DNA of 64,000 nt from Kribbella capetownensis (lineage in GTDB: Bacteria > Actinomycetota > Actinomycetes > Propionibacteriales > Kribbellaceae). The position numbers were made by a program, and so were the translations under genes. How positions within the stretch are numbered: position 1 is the first letter of the stretch; each line of letters starts with the position of its first letter. Shown here in pieces: positions 17,321 to 25,130 of this stretch. The stretch covers positions 248,001-312,000 of the forward strand of contig NZ_SJKD01000007.1 in NCBI RefSeq assembly GCF_004331485.1, written 5' to 3'. The notes beneath the pieces are model-generated. The model saw nothing but the letters and a program-made list of their open reading frames with translations. It did no database searches and was not told the DNA's origin.

Positions 17321-19105
17321 GTGTCCGACAGCAAGAAGATCACCAAGGTGCTGATCGCCAACCGTGGCGAGATCGCCGTCCGGGTCGTCCGGGCCGCCGC
17401 CGACGCGGGGCTCGGGAGCGTTGCCCTGTACGCCGACCAGGACCGCGACGCCCTGTTCGTCCGGCTCGCCGACGAGGCGTACGCGCTGGACGGGTCGACA
17501 CCGGCCGACTCCTACCTGAACATCGCCAAGATCCTCGACGTCGCGGCTCGCTCCGGCGCCGACGCCGTCCATCCCGGCTACGGCTTCCTGGCCGAGAACG
17601 CCGACTTCGCGCAGGCCGTTCTGGACGCCGGACTGATCTGGATCGGCCCGCCGCCGTCGGCGATCGACTCCCTCGGCGACAAGGTCAAGGCCCGGCACAT
17701 CGCCGAGAAGGTCGGCGCACCACAGGTCCCCGGTACGCCGGACCCGGTCGCGGATGCTTCCGAGGTGGTGGCGTTCGCGGAGGAGTACGGTCTGCCGATC
17801 GCGATCAAGGCGGCGTACGGCGGTGGCGGTCGGGGGATGAAGGTCGCCCGCAATCTGGAGGAAGTGCCTGAGCTGTTCGAGTCCGCCGTACGTGAGGCAA
17901 CGAGCGCCTTCGGCCGGGGTGAGTGCTTCGTCGAGCGGTACCTGGACAAGCCGAGGCACGTCGAGACCCAGTGCCTGGCCGATGCCCACGGCAACGTTGT
18001 GGTCGTCTCCACCCGGGACTGCTCGCTGCAGCGCCGGTACCAGAAGCTGGTCGAGGAAGCGCCTGCGCCGTTCCTCACCTCATCGCAACTCGAGACGCTG
18101 TACACGTCCTCCAAGGCGATCCTGCGGGAAGCCGGGTACGTCGGCGCCGGCACCTGTGAGTTCCTGGTCGGTCAGGATGGGCTGATCTCGTTCCTCGAGG
18201 TGAACACGCGCCTGCAGGTCGAGCACCCGGTCAGCGAAGAGGTCACCGGCCTCGACCTGGTCCGGGAGATGTTCCGGATCGCTGACGGCGAGGAACTCGG
18301 GTACGACGATCCCGTCGTGTCCGGGCACTCGATCGAGTTCCGGATCAACGCCGAGGACGGCGGTCGCGGCTTCCTGCCCGCACCCGGCACACTGACCCGC
18401 TGGCACGCTCCGTCCGGCCCGGGCATCCGGCTCGACGGCGGCTACGACCAGGGCGAGACCGTGCCGGGCGCGTTCGACTCGCTGGTGGCGAAGCTGATCG
18501 TCACCGGCCGGGATCGCACCCAGGCGCTGCAGCGGTCGCGGCGCGCGCTGCGCGAGTTCGTCGTCGAGGGGATGCCGACGGTCATCCCGTTCCACTCCGC
18601 CGTGGTGTCGGACCCGGCCTTCGTCGGTGACGACGGCTTCAAGGTCCACACCCGCTGGATCGAGACCGAGTACGACAACCAACTCACGCCGTACGACGGA
18701 CCCACCGCCGAGATCCCGGAACCGGCCGAACGCGAGAAGGTGACCGTCGAGGTCGGTGGCAAACGCCTCGAGGTCGTCCTGCCGGCCGGCCTGGGCGCGT
18801 CCGCTGTCTCGGCTGCCGGCGCTGGCACTGGCGGAAAGAAGAAGCCTGCGCGCCGCGCCGGCGGCTCAGGCAAGGCCTCAGCCGCGTCAGGCGACTCGCT
18901 GACCTCTCCGATGCAAGGCACCATCGTCAAGATCGCCGTAGAAGAAGGCGCAACGGTGGCCGAAGGCGACCTCATCGTCGTCCTCGAGGCCATGAAGATG
19001 GAACAACCCCTCAACGCCCACAAGTCCGGCACCATCACCGGCCTCTCAGCCGAGGTAGGCGCTACCGTCACCGCCGGCGCCACCCTCTGCGAAATCAAAG
19101 ACTGA
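17321..19105 (+). CDS. Acetyl-/propionyl-CoA carboxylase alpha chain (biotin carboxylase plus biotin carrier)
   Basis: 594 residues. Biotin carboxylase N-domain ([18 protein letters not shown]), ATP-grasp Gly-rich loop ([12 protein letters not shown]), catalytic region [15 protein letters not shown], and after an Ala/Lys/Gly linker (about 490-520) a C-terminal BCCP domain with the EAMKMEQ biotinylation lysine. It carboxylates its own biotin with ATP and bicarbonate for a separate carboxyltransferase that makes malonyl- or methylmalonyl-CoA. GTG start with AAGGGAG upstream. No beta chain is adjacent. Confidence 0.93.
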   Translation: MSDSKKITKVLIANRGEIAVRVVRAAADAGLGSVALYADQDRDALFVRLADEAYALDGSTPADSYLNIAKILDVAARSGADAVHPGYGFLAENADFAQAVLDAGLIWIGPPPSAIDSLGDKVKARHIAEKVGAPQVPGTPDPVADASEVVAFAEEYGLPIAIKAAYGGGGRGMKVARNLEEVPELFESAVREATSAFGRGECFVERYLDKPRHVETQCLADAHGNVVVVSTRDCSLQRRYQKLVEEAPAPFLTSSQLETLYTSSKAILREAGYVGAGTCEFLVGQDGLISFLEVNTRLQVEHPVSEEVTGLDLVREMFRIADGEELGYDDPVVSGHSIEFRINAEDGGRGFLPAPGTLTRWHAPSGPGIRLDGGYDQGETVPGAFDSLVAKLIVTGRDRTQALQRSRRALREFVVEGMPTVIPFHSAVVSDPAFVGDDGFKVHTRWIETEYDNQLTPYDGPTAEIPEPAEREKVTVEVGGKRLEVVLPAGLGASAVSAAGAGTGGKKKPARRAGGSGKASAASGDSLTSPMQGTIVKIAVEEGATVAEGDLIVVLEAMKMEQPLNAHKSGTITGLSAEVGATVTAGATLCEIKD

Positions 19106-19200
19106 TCAATCCCACCTGCAAGCCGCCCAGGACCAAGCCGAACCCAAACTCAAAGATGCCATCGCGTCCGCCAGGGCAACCAGCCGCGGCGGCCGCGTCC
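19095..19200 (-). pseudogene. Possible C-terminal remnant of a TetR-family regulator
   Basis: The last 25 codons of a short minus-strand open frame read GIFEFGFGLVLGGLQVGL, resembling the FEFGLDLxLDGLEAL ending found at the C-terminus of many TetR/AcrR regulators. Nothing upstream resembles a helix-turn-helix, so at most a tail is left, overlapping the end of the carboxylase gene. The call is tentative. Confidence 0.25.
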
Positions 19201-19368
19201 GGACAAATGCACCCCGACCTCTCGTAGACGGCCGGGGTCCGGTCGCCGTACCTCAGCTCCTCCTCGGCCGCACAGCTTGGTGCCGCCGACCCCAGCCGTC
19301 GCCCGAGGGCCCACATGTTCAGGCGCTCACTCCACCCGACCTCTGAGCGGGACCACACTTGTCGCAGT

Positions 19369-19431
19369 TGTTGCATTACGCAACATCCACAGGCCTGAGC
19401 AGCTGTGGACGAGATGTACCTGACCTGTGGA
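19369..19431. promoter_or_regulatory. Palindrome cluster upstream of the DUF222/HNH gene
   Basis: A perfect palindrome TGTTGC-attac-GCAACA (19369-19385) is followed by TCCACAG (19386-19392), CTGTGGA (19403-19409) and CTGTGGA again (19425-19431). The last two are 22 bases apart, two helical turns. The rest of the 19106-19503 gap shows no convincing gene apart from the possible TetR tail. An operator for the HNH gene is a reasonable guess. Confidence 0.35.
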
Positions 19432-19503
19432 TGACGAAATACCTTGAAAACAAGGGCTTCTGACGTTCAGAAACTGTCGGAGGCGAGGTTTAGGGTTGGC
19501 GGT

Positions 19504-21714
19504 ATGGAACTTCTGGGCGAGCGACCGGTGTGGTCGATGAGTGGCGCGGAGAGACTCGCCACCCTCGACGCGCTGGAGGCCGAGCTCGCCCGCCTGCAGA
19601 CGAACCGTCTCCAGCTGATCGCCGGCCTGGAAGAAATCGGCTACGCACAGGGGATCGGCGCCCACGACACCGTCCAACTGCTGGCCTTCCGCTACCGGAT
19701 CGATCGCCCTGAAGCCAGGCGCGACGTACGCCTGGCCCTAGCCCTGTCCAAGTACGCCGAAGTAGGGGCCGCCCTCCCCGCAACCAACCACTCCGTCGAT
19801 GCCGACCAGCCCGGCGATCCAACTCGGCTGGACGCCCCAACTCAGGCAGACGAGCCGGGCCTGCGCGACGACGAGACTGACGACCGGGACAGGGTGACTG
19901 ATGTGTACCTGCGTACCGCCCGGGCCGAGGCGATCGTGTCCGCACTCGAGCGAGTCCCGAGCACCGTCCCCGCAGAGGACGTCACCGTCGCCGAGCAGCA
20001 ACTCGTCAACCTCGCCCGCCACCTGGCTCCCGGCGAACTCCGCAAAGCCGGCCAGCGAATCCGCGACATCCTCGACACCGACGGCCCCGAGCCGGACGAA
20101 CGAAAGGCCTACGACCGCGAGAGCCTGAGCCTGTTCACCGCCCCCAACGGAGTCAAGTTCCGCGGATATCTAGCCAACGAGAACGCCGAACTCCTCAGAT
20201 CCCTCATCCACGCCGGCGCCCGCCCGAACCGCACCATCGACGGCCAACTCGACCCCCGCCCCCGCGACAAACGCCAAGCCGACGCTCTGACCACCACCCT
20301 CAGCATCGCAGCCACCGCCTACGACACCACCCCCACCCACCCCCGCAAGCCCTCCACCACACCAACCACCAACGCCGCCCAAAGCGTCGACACACCAGCC
20401 ACCAAGACCAACTCGCGCGCCCACACAACACCTGCTGGCAAAGACACAACCGGCGAAGCGGGCCTTGACGCCAACCCCGGCAACGCAACAGGCTCCGATC
20501 CCAACCCAGCCGACGCCGCAGCAGATCCTGACCACAACCCAGGCAACGGCGCGGCAGGTGCTGACGGTACGTCGGGCGATCGGGCGGCGGGTGCTGTTCC
20601 TGGGTTTGGTGCGAAGGCGACGATCACGGTCACGATCGACCTGCAGGATCTGACATCCGCTGCCGCGGATGCGACCGGCGACCTGGTCTACGGCGATGGT
20701 CTGTCCGCCGCCGCGATCCGGCGACTCGCCTGCGACGCGAAGATCATCCCGCTCGTACTAGGTTCCAACTCCGAACCACTCGACGTAGGCCGCGCCGAAC
20801 GCCTCGTCAACAGAGCAATGCGCCGCGCCCTGAACGCCCGCGACAAAGGCTGCGTGGTCTGCGGAGCCCCACCGATCCAATGCGACGCCCACCACGTCCG
20901 CTCCTGGATCGACGGCGGCCCCACCGCGGTCTCGAACCTGGCACTCCTCTGCCGCCGCCACCACATCGACCTCCACGCAGGCGACTGGAGCATCACGATC
21001 ACGAACGGCGTAGTTCACGTCTCCCGCCCCACCTGGGCCGACCCGCCCCCACGCCCCACAACCAGACCACCCCACCAACCCATCGCCCACACCCCACCGC
21101 ACTCGCATGCCCGCACCCCGCTTGTTCCACCCGCCCACGGCACACCGGGCTCGCCCGCCGACACCGAATCGGTCGTATCCGGCGCACCCGCCGACACCGA
21201 ATCGGTCGTATCCGGCGCACCCGCCGACACCGAATCGGTCGTATCCGGCGCACCCGCCGACACCGAATCGGTCCCTTCCGGCTCGCCACCCGCGCCGGCC
21301 CCTCCATCTCGCACGCCCCAATCATCCGCCGCGAGCAGCCCGCTCCAACTCGTGCCCGAGACTCCAACTCCACCGGCCTTTCGCGGAGCTCCAATCGCTC
21401 CACTCGAGCCCGAGACTCCAGCCTCGCCGACGGCGGTGAGTACCACGAGCGCCCGCAGATCCCCAGATCGCATGGCGCCCGGAATCGGGCTCCTCTATCG
21501 ACTGCTCCGCGCCGAGAGCGAGAACGCCGGAGGTACGACGCTGTCATCGCTCCGAGAGGCCGCAAGCCTCGCCATCTGGGGCGAACCCACGCAACCCGAT
21601 CAGCCCGCGACCCCAGACAAACTCTCCCCCGACGATCAACCATCCGCTCTCCCCGACGACCACCCGTTCGACCCATGGCACCAGCCCACGCTCACCTCTA
21701 AACACGCGCCGTAG
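19504..21714 (+). CDS. DUF222/13E12-family protein with HNH endonuclease domain
   Basis: 736 residues. The N-terminal DUF222 region (about 1-260) includes LATLDALEAELARLQ and LARHLAPGELRKAGQRIRD. A long Thr/Pro/Asn/Asp-rich linker (about 285-370) follows. The HNH nuclease motif is at about 445-490: CVVCGAPPIQCDAHHVRSW...NLALLCRRHHIDLH with both Cys pairs and the catalytic HH. The C-terminal 230 residues are Pro-rich and hold four PADTESVVSGA repeats. Such proteins belong to a multicopy actinobacterial family (REP13E12-type) of unclear role. The linker and tail vary strongly in composition from the conserved domains. Confidence 0.88.
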   Translation: MELLGERPVWSMSGAERLATLDALEAELARLQTNRLQLIAGLEEIGYAQGIGAHDTVQLLAFRYRIDRPEARRDVRLALALSKYAEVGAALPATNHSVDADQPGDPTRLDAPTQADEPGLRDDETDDRDRVTDVYLRTARAEAIVSALERVPSTVPAEDVTVAEQQLVNLARHLAPGELRKAGQRIRDILDTDGPEPDERKAYDRESLSLFTAPNGVKFRGYLANENAELLRSLIHAGARPNRTIDGQLDPRPRDKRQADALTTTLSIAATAYDTTPTHPRKPSTTPTTNAAQSVDTPATKTNSRAHTTPAGKDTTGEAGLDANPGNATGSDPNPADAAADPDHNPGNGAAGADGTSGDRAAGAVPGFGAKATITVTIDLQDLTSAAADATGDLVYGDGLSAAAIRRLACDAKIIPLVLGSNSEPLDVGRAERLVNRAMRRALNARDKGCVVCGAPPIQCDAHHVRSWIDGGPTAVSNLALLCRRHHIDLHAGDWSITITNGVVHVSRPTWADPPPRPTTRPPHQPIAHTPPHSHARTPLVPPAHGTPGSPADTESVVSGAPADTESVVSGAPADTESVVSGAPADTESVPSGSPPAPAPPSRTPQSSAASSPLQLVPETPTPPAFRGAPIAPLEPETPASPTAVSTTSARRSPDRMAPGIGLLYRLLRAESENAGGTTLSSLREAASLAIWGEPTQPDQPATPDKLSPDDQPSALPDDHPFDPWHQPTLTSKHAP
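21154..21285 (+). repeat. Four 33-bp direct repeats inside the HNH gene
   Basis: A 33-base unit (starting ccgccgacaccgaatcggtc) occurs four times head to tail at about 21154, 21187, 21220 and 21253; only the last departs at its end. Each unit encodes PADTESVVSGA in frame, extending the disordered C-terminal tail. Near-identity at DNA level points to recent slippage or unequal exchange. Confidence 0.85.
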
Positions 21715-21888
21715 TCACTCCGGACGATCGCCGACCACGGCCTCACGTCCCTCTGCGCAATGTTCCACAAACGATCGGCCGTGGCCTGGCGCGGGCTTAA
21801 GGCCGCGACACCTGCGGCGGGGCGGGACCGCCGCGGACGGCACGGGCCCAGGCCCGCGGCGCCCTTGGCCTGGTCGGCCGCACCCGCG

Positions 21889-22140
21889 CCACCACTTGAG
21901 TGCTTCGACAGCCACGACCGGCCGCCCACTCACCCGAACCACCACTTGACCGATTCGACAGCCCCATCCGGCAGGCCGCCCGCTCAACCGACCCACCACC
22001 TCGCCTCTTCGATACCCGGCCGCACGCCTTGCCCACCCCACCCACCACCTGGCCGCTTCGACAGCCGCGGCTGGCCGTCTGTCCCCCCGAGCGACCGTCT
22101 GACCGCTTCGAGAGCCGGGGCTGGCGATCGGTTCACCCAG
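21889..22140. repeat. Degenerate ~50-bp tandem repeat array, non-coding
   Basis: A unit containing ACCACYTGRCCGCTTCGACAGCC recurs at about 21891, 21941, 21995, 22044 and 22094, a period of 49-54 bases, five copies with substitutions. It occupies most of the gap between the HNH gene and the NUDIX gene. An open frame runs through it on the plus strand, but it has no ribosome site and its composition follows the repeat. From 21715 to 21888 nothing recognisable was seen. Confidence 0.6.
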
Positions 22141-22627
22141 GCGCGCTGATGTTGATGGGGGATGCGGGGAAGCCGTTGTGTAGGAGGATTGTCAGGTGTG
22201 TGCCTAGGTCGGGCGGGAAGACTGGATCGGTGGTCGACACCAGGTCCTCGGCGGTCCACCAGTGGAAGCCGGTGAGGTAGGTCTGCTCTTCGGCGGTCAA
22301 GGCGTACGGCGACGGGGTGAAGTGCTCGGTTCGGGCGACGAACCAGCGCTCGTCCGTGTCGGTCTGCTTTCCTCGCCAGGAGTACGGATGCCGACGGTGC
22401 CAGACCTCTGGCCCGATCTCCACCTCGCGCAGGCCTGTCTCTTCCAGGATCTCCCGACGACCTGCGGCGATGGCGTCCTCACCGTCTTCGATGCCACCGC
22501 CCACTGGGTACCAGATCGGTTCCGACCCCGCCGATTCACGACCGCGCAGGAGGAGCAGACGGTCCGACTGGTCGAGGAGGAGGATCTTGACCGTCCGCCG
22601 AAGCGGCACGCCGTTCGTCGACGGCAT
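22133..22627 (-). CDS. NUDIX hydrolase
   Basis: 164 residues from ATG 22627. The NUDIX box is complete: GGIEDGEDAIAAGRREILEETGL (G-x5-E-x7-REILEETG). The N-terminus RTVKILLLDQSDRLLLLRGRE is the usual first strand pair. It should hydrolyse a nucleoside diphosphate linked to another group; the substrate is unknown. Its ATG shares one base with the stop of a 40-codon upstream frame. Confidence 0.9.
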   Translation of the reverse strand: MPSTNGVPLRRTVKILLLDQSDRLLLLRGRESAGSEPIWYPVGGGIEDGEDAIAAGRREILEETGLREVEIGPEVWHRRHPYSWRGKQTDTDERWFVARTEHFTPSPYALTAEEQTYLTGFHWWTAEDLVSTTDPVFPPDLGTHLTILLHNGFPASPINISAPG

Positions 22628-22749
22628 CAGAGTTGGTTGACGTCGGAGCCGTCCGGAAGCAGCCACGGGACCGGGCTCGGACGCCCCTCGAACTCGATCA
22701 GCACCCAGACGTCCCGGTTGGTCGAGCGGGCCTCGATGAGATAAGTCAT
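22627..22749 (-). CDS. 40-residue small protein translationally coupled to the NUDIX gene
   Basis: An ATG at 22749 opens a 40-codon frame (MTYLIEARSTNRDVWVLIEF ... LLPDGSDVNQL) whose TGA overlaps the NUDIX ATG as TGATG. The sequence is rich in aromatic and aliphatic residues and looks like a folded mini-protein rather than random coding. No Shine-Dalgarno is visible, but a TACACT hexamer ends eight bases upstream, suggesting a leaderless message. Function unknown. Confidence 0.55.
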   Translation of the reverse strand: MTYLIEARSTNRDVWVLIEFEGRPSPVPWLLPDGSDVNQL

Positions 22750-22891
22750 GGGCAAGTGTAGGTACAGCGGCCCTGAACGGAGTCCTTGTAGGTCAGGTTG
22801 TACTGTCGGCTGGTGTTTCGGGGGATTGACACACAGTTCTCAGGTTGACGCTGTAGGTTCCCTGCAGACATCTCGGTGAGGAGGGTTCTGC

Positions 22892-23770
22892 ATGTCCAAG
22901 AAGACTCATCAGCAGCAGCTTGCGGCGCGGAAGGCGAAGCGGCAGGCCGAACGGGCGGCTGAGCACGCACGGCAGCGACGGAACCTGGCGATCACGATCA
23001 CCGCGATCGTGGCGGTCGTCGTGGTCGTGGTCGGGGTCTTCGTGGTGATCGGGACCGGGAACGACGGGGACACACCCACGGCAGGGGCGTCCACGGCGCC
23101 GACCGAGCTGCCGGCGTCGGCGGGGCCGGACAACAAGCCCAAGAGCATTCCGACCGCGCTCGCGGCGGCGCCGAAGCGGGCGACTCCGCTGCCGGCGGAG
23201 GTCAGCTGCACGTACAAGAAGGGCGCCGAGCCGGCCAGCAAGAAGGTGAATCCGCCGGCCGACGGGAAGGTCAGGGCGTCGGGTACGTCGAACGTCAGCC
23301 TGAACACCTCGATCGGCGATCTGCAGGTGAAGCTGGACAGCTCGCTGGCGCCGTGCACGGTGAAGAACTTCCTCAGCCTGGTCGGGCAGAAGTACTTCGA
23401 CGGGACGAAGTGTCACCGGCTCACGGTCGGCGAAGGGCTGCAGGTGCTGCAGTGTGGCGACCCGACCGGGAGCGGGGGCGGTGGGCCGGGGTACAGCTTC
23501 GCGGATGAGGTGTTCCCGACGTTGAAGTACGGCCGCGGCATGCTGGCGATGGCGAACTCGGGACCGAACACGAACGGGAGCCAGTTCTTCATCGTGTACG
23601 GCGATGCGTCCGGGCTGGGGCCGCAGTACACGGCCTTCGGGACCATCGACGAGCCAAGCCTGAAACTGATCGACAAGGTCGCGCAGGCAGGCGTCGCTCC
23701 CCAGCAGAGCCCGACCGACGGCACCCCCATCACCCCAGTAGAAATCAAAACAGCAACCTCAGCTGCCTGA
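22892..23770 (+). CDS. Membrane-anchored cyclophilin-type peptidyl-prolyl cis-trans isomerase
   Basis: 292 residues. A basic N-terminal stretch and one transmembrane helix (about 31-54), a Thr/Ala/Pro linker, then a cyclophilin domain (about 130-285) with TVKNFLSLVGQKYFDGTKCHRL, GPGYSFADE, GMLAMANSGPNTNGSQFFI and YTAFGTI. FHR at the active site is replaced by CHR (KCHRL), a common variant in actinobacterial homologues. It should fold exported proteins on the outer membrane face. GAGGAGGG precedes the ATG, and a strong hairpin follows. Confidence 0.9.
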   Translation: MSKKTHQQQLAARKAKRQAERAAEHARQRRNLAITITAIVAVVVVVVGVFVVIGTGNDGDTPTAGASTAPTELPASAGPDNKPKSIPTALAAAPKRATPLPAEVSCTYKKGAEPASKKVNPPADGKVRASGTSNVSLNTSIGDLQVKLDSSLAPCTVKNFLSLVGQKYFDGTKCHRLTVGEGLQVLQCGDPTGSGGGGPGYSFADEVFPTLKYGRGMLAMANSGPNTNGSQFFIVYGDASGLGPQYTAFGTIDEPSLKLIDKVAQAGVAPQQSPTDGTPITPVEIKTATSAA

Positions 23771-23780
23771 TCAAAAGCAA

Positions 23781-23817
23781 ACCGCGCCGCCTGTCCCTCC
23801 GGGACAGGCGGCGCGGT
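23781..23817 (+). terminator. Terminator of the cyclophilin gene
   Basis: ACCGCGCCGCCTGTCC-ctcc-GGGACAGGCGGCGCGGT is a perfect 16-bp stem with a short loop, ten bases after the stop codon, preceded by an A-rich stretch and followed by GTATTTG. Confidence 0.85.
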
Positions 23818-23854
23818 GTATTTGAGGGCAACACCAGATGGTGGTCGGGCGGAG

Positions 23855-23895
23855 CCGGGTGGGTGGTGGGGCGGGGTGCTCCACTCACCACCCGG
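23855..23895 (-). terminator. Imperfect hairpin downstream of GH76
   Basis: On the minus strand CCGGGTGGTG pairs with CACCACCCACCCGG across a 17-base loop, starting at the GH76 stop codon. The stem is GC-rich with a small bulge. It would end the GH76 transcript and faces the cyclophilin terminator. Confidence 0.4.
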
Positions 23896-23898
23896 AGG

Positions 23899-25053
23899 TC
23901 AGGCGAGGAGGTTGTACTTTGAGCGGGGCCAGGAGAGTAGGGCTTGGATTTGGGTTATGCCTGCTTGTTCGAGCAGCTGCACGGGGCCTTCGGCGAAGTG
24001 GTAGAGGTTGGTGGCGGGGTCCCGGGCTTCGGTCCAGGCGCGATCGGCGTACGACTGCATGGTCTTCTTGTAGCGGTGGTCGGGGGCGACCGAGTCGAGG
24101 ATCAGCAGGTTCTTGAAGTAGATCGAGTTGAAGCGCGTCGGCTGCTTCCACAGCCGGTCCTCAGCGCCGTAGAAGGCGAGTGACGCGTTCGCGACCGACT
24201 TCGCGTCGCGGAGGTACTGTCCGTCACCCGTTGCCTTGAACAACAACACGCCGGCGCCGAGCATGACGCCCTGGTTGTAGCTCCACTGGGTCTTCTCGAC
24301 CGTGCCGGCCAGGTCGATGTGGTCCCAGTACAGGCCGTTCGGCGCCAGCATGCAGGTCTGCGCCCACTCGTACATCCGTTTCGCCCAGGTCAGGTACGAC
24401 TTGTCCCGGGTGAGCAGGTACAGATGCGCACCGAGCTCAGCGCCCGGCCCGTTCGACACCGTGTTGCGGTCCTGGCTCCACGGCGCCTGGGTCCAGTACA
24501 CCCCTCCGGCACACGGATGCGACGGATCGGTGTCCCAGCCGTGCACGACCAGCGCGAAGATCTCTCGCGCGCGCGCCAGCGCCGCGCGGTCCCCGGTCCG
24601 CTTGTAGTGCTGGACGAGGTTCAGCCCGATCCACTCGTTGTCGTCGTAGAACTTGTCACCACCCTGGCCGAGCGGCGGCCGCACGTACGAGTCGTAGCCC
24701 TTCGGCGTCGTCCCGGCGTTCCAGTACGGCTCGTACGCCGCGATCCGCCGATCGGCCTCCTCGGACGCCTTCCGGCCCGCGCCCGGCACGCCGGCGAGGT
24801 TCTCGGCCGCGATCGCCGCCTGCGAGTACGGCCAGACGTAGGAGTACGGGTTGGTCTGCGTGTTCGGGTACTCCTCGAGCAGGAGCCCTTGCTGCCCTGC
24901 GTCGAAGTACTTGTTCAGTGCCTCGTACGACGCCTTGGCGCGGGAGGCCGGACCGGTCACGGCGTCAGCCGCCGTGAGGTGAAGTGATCCGAGGACAGCG
25001 ACCGCGAGCACACCCGCCGCGATCCGACTTGATATACCAAACTTCCTGGGCAT
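23899..25053 (-). CDS. Secreted glycoside hydrolase family 76 protein (alpha-1,6-mannanase type)
   Basis: 384 residues. Signal peptide (residues 1-31, ending TAADAV). An (alpha/alpha)6 fold is indicated by WPYSQAAIAAENLAG, YDDNEWIGLNLVQHY (the adjacent Asp pair is the GH76 nucleophile/acid-base position), GGVYWTQAPWSQDRN, SNGPGAELGAHLYLLT and WSYNQGVMLGAG. GH76 enzymes cut alpha-1,6-mannan backbones such as those in fungal walls or actinobacterial lipomannan. A LacI-type operator lies just upstream of the AGGAGGAG site. Confidence 0.87.
   Translation of the reverse strand: MPRKFGISSRIAAGVLAVAVLGSLHLTAADAVTGPASRAKASYEALNKYFDAGQQGLLLEEYPNTQTNPYSYVWPYSQAAIAAENLAGVPGAGRKASEEADRRIAAYEPYWNAGTTPKGYDSYVRPPLGQGGDKFYDDNEWIGLNLVQHYKRTGDRAALARAREIFALVVHGWDTDPSHPCAGGVYWTQAPWSQDRNTVSNGPGAELGAHLYLLTRDKSYLTWAKRMYEWAQTCMLAPNGLYWDHIDLAGTVEKTQWSYNQGVMLGAGVLLFKATGDGQYLRDAKSVANASLAFYGAEDRLWKQPTRFNSIYFKNLLILDSVAPDHRYKKTMQSYADRAWTEARDPATNLYHFAEGPVQLLEQAGITQIQALLSWPRSKYNLLA
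25029..25040. promoter_or_regulatory. TTGATATACCAA motif, left member of an inverted pair
   Basis: A 12-base AT-rich site inside codons 5-8 of the GH76 gene. Its exact reverse complement occurs at 25160-25171, so the two bracket the GH76 promoter about 131 bases apart. AT-rich 12-mers are rare in this DNA. Confidence 0.35.
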
Positions 25054-25081
25054 CGACCTGCTCCTCCTGGGCGGTGGCGGT

Positions 25082-25095
25082 TGACATCGATGTCA
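25082..25095. promoter_or_regulatory. LacI-family operator upstream of GH76
   Basis: TGACATCGATGTCA is a perfect 14-bp palindrome that fits the LacI-family operator consensus TGnnAnCGnTnnCA at every fixed position. It lies 29-42 bases upstream of the GH76 ATG, suited to repression by a sugar-responsive LacI-type regulator encoded elsewhere. Confidence 0.6.
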
Positions 25096-25130
25096 CGTTC
25101 TAACCGGCGGACCGACACCCCGTCAATGCC

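Noticed and set aside
19369-19431. Replication origin from the DnaA-box-like elements
   Set aside because: Only three near-consensus sites, no dnaA, dnaN or gyrase genes nearby, and no AT-rich unwinding region.
21154-21285. CRISPR-like array
   Set aside because: The 33-bp units are contiguous with no spacers and encode an in-frame peptide repeat.
23771-23898. Attachment site or small mobile element between the two hairpins
   Set aside because: The hairpins are ordinary terminators of convergent genes; no repeats or integrase are present.
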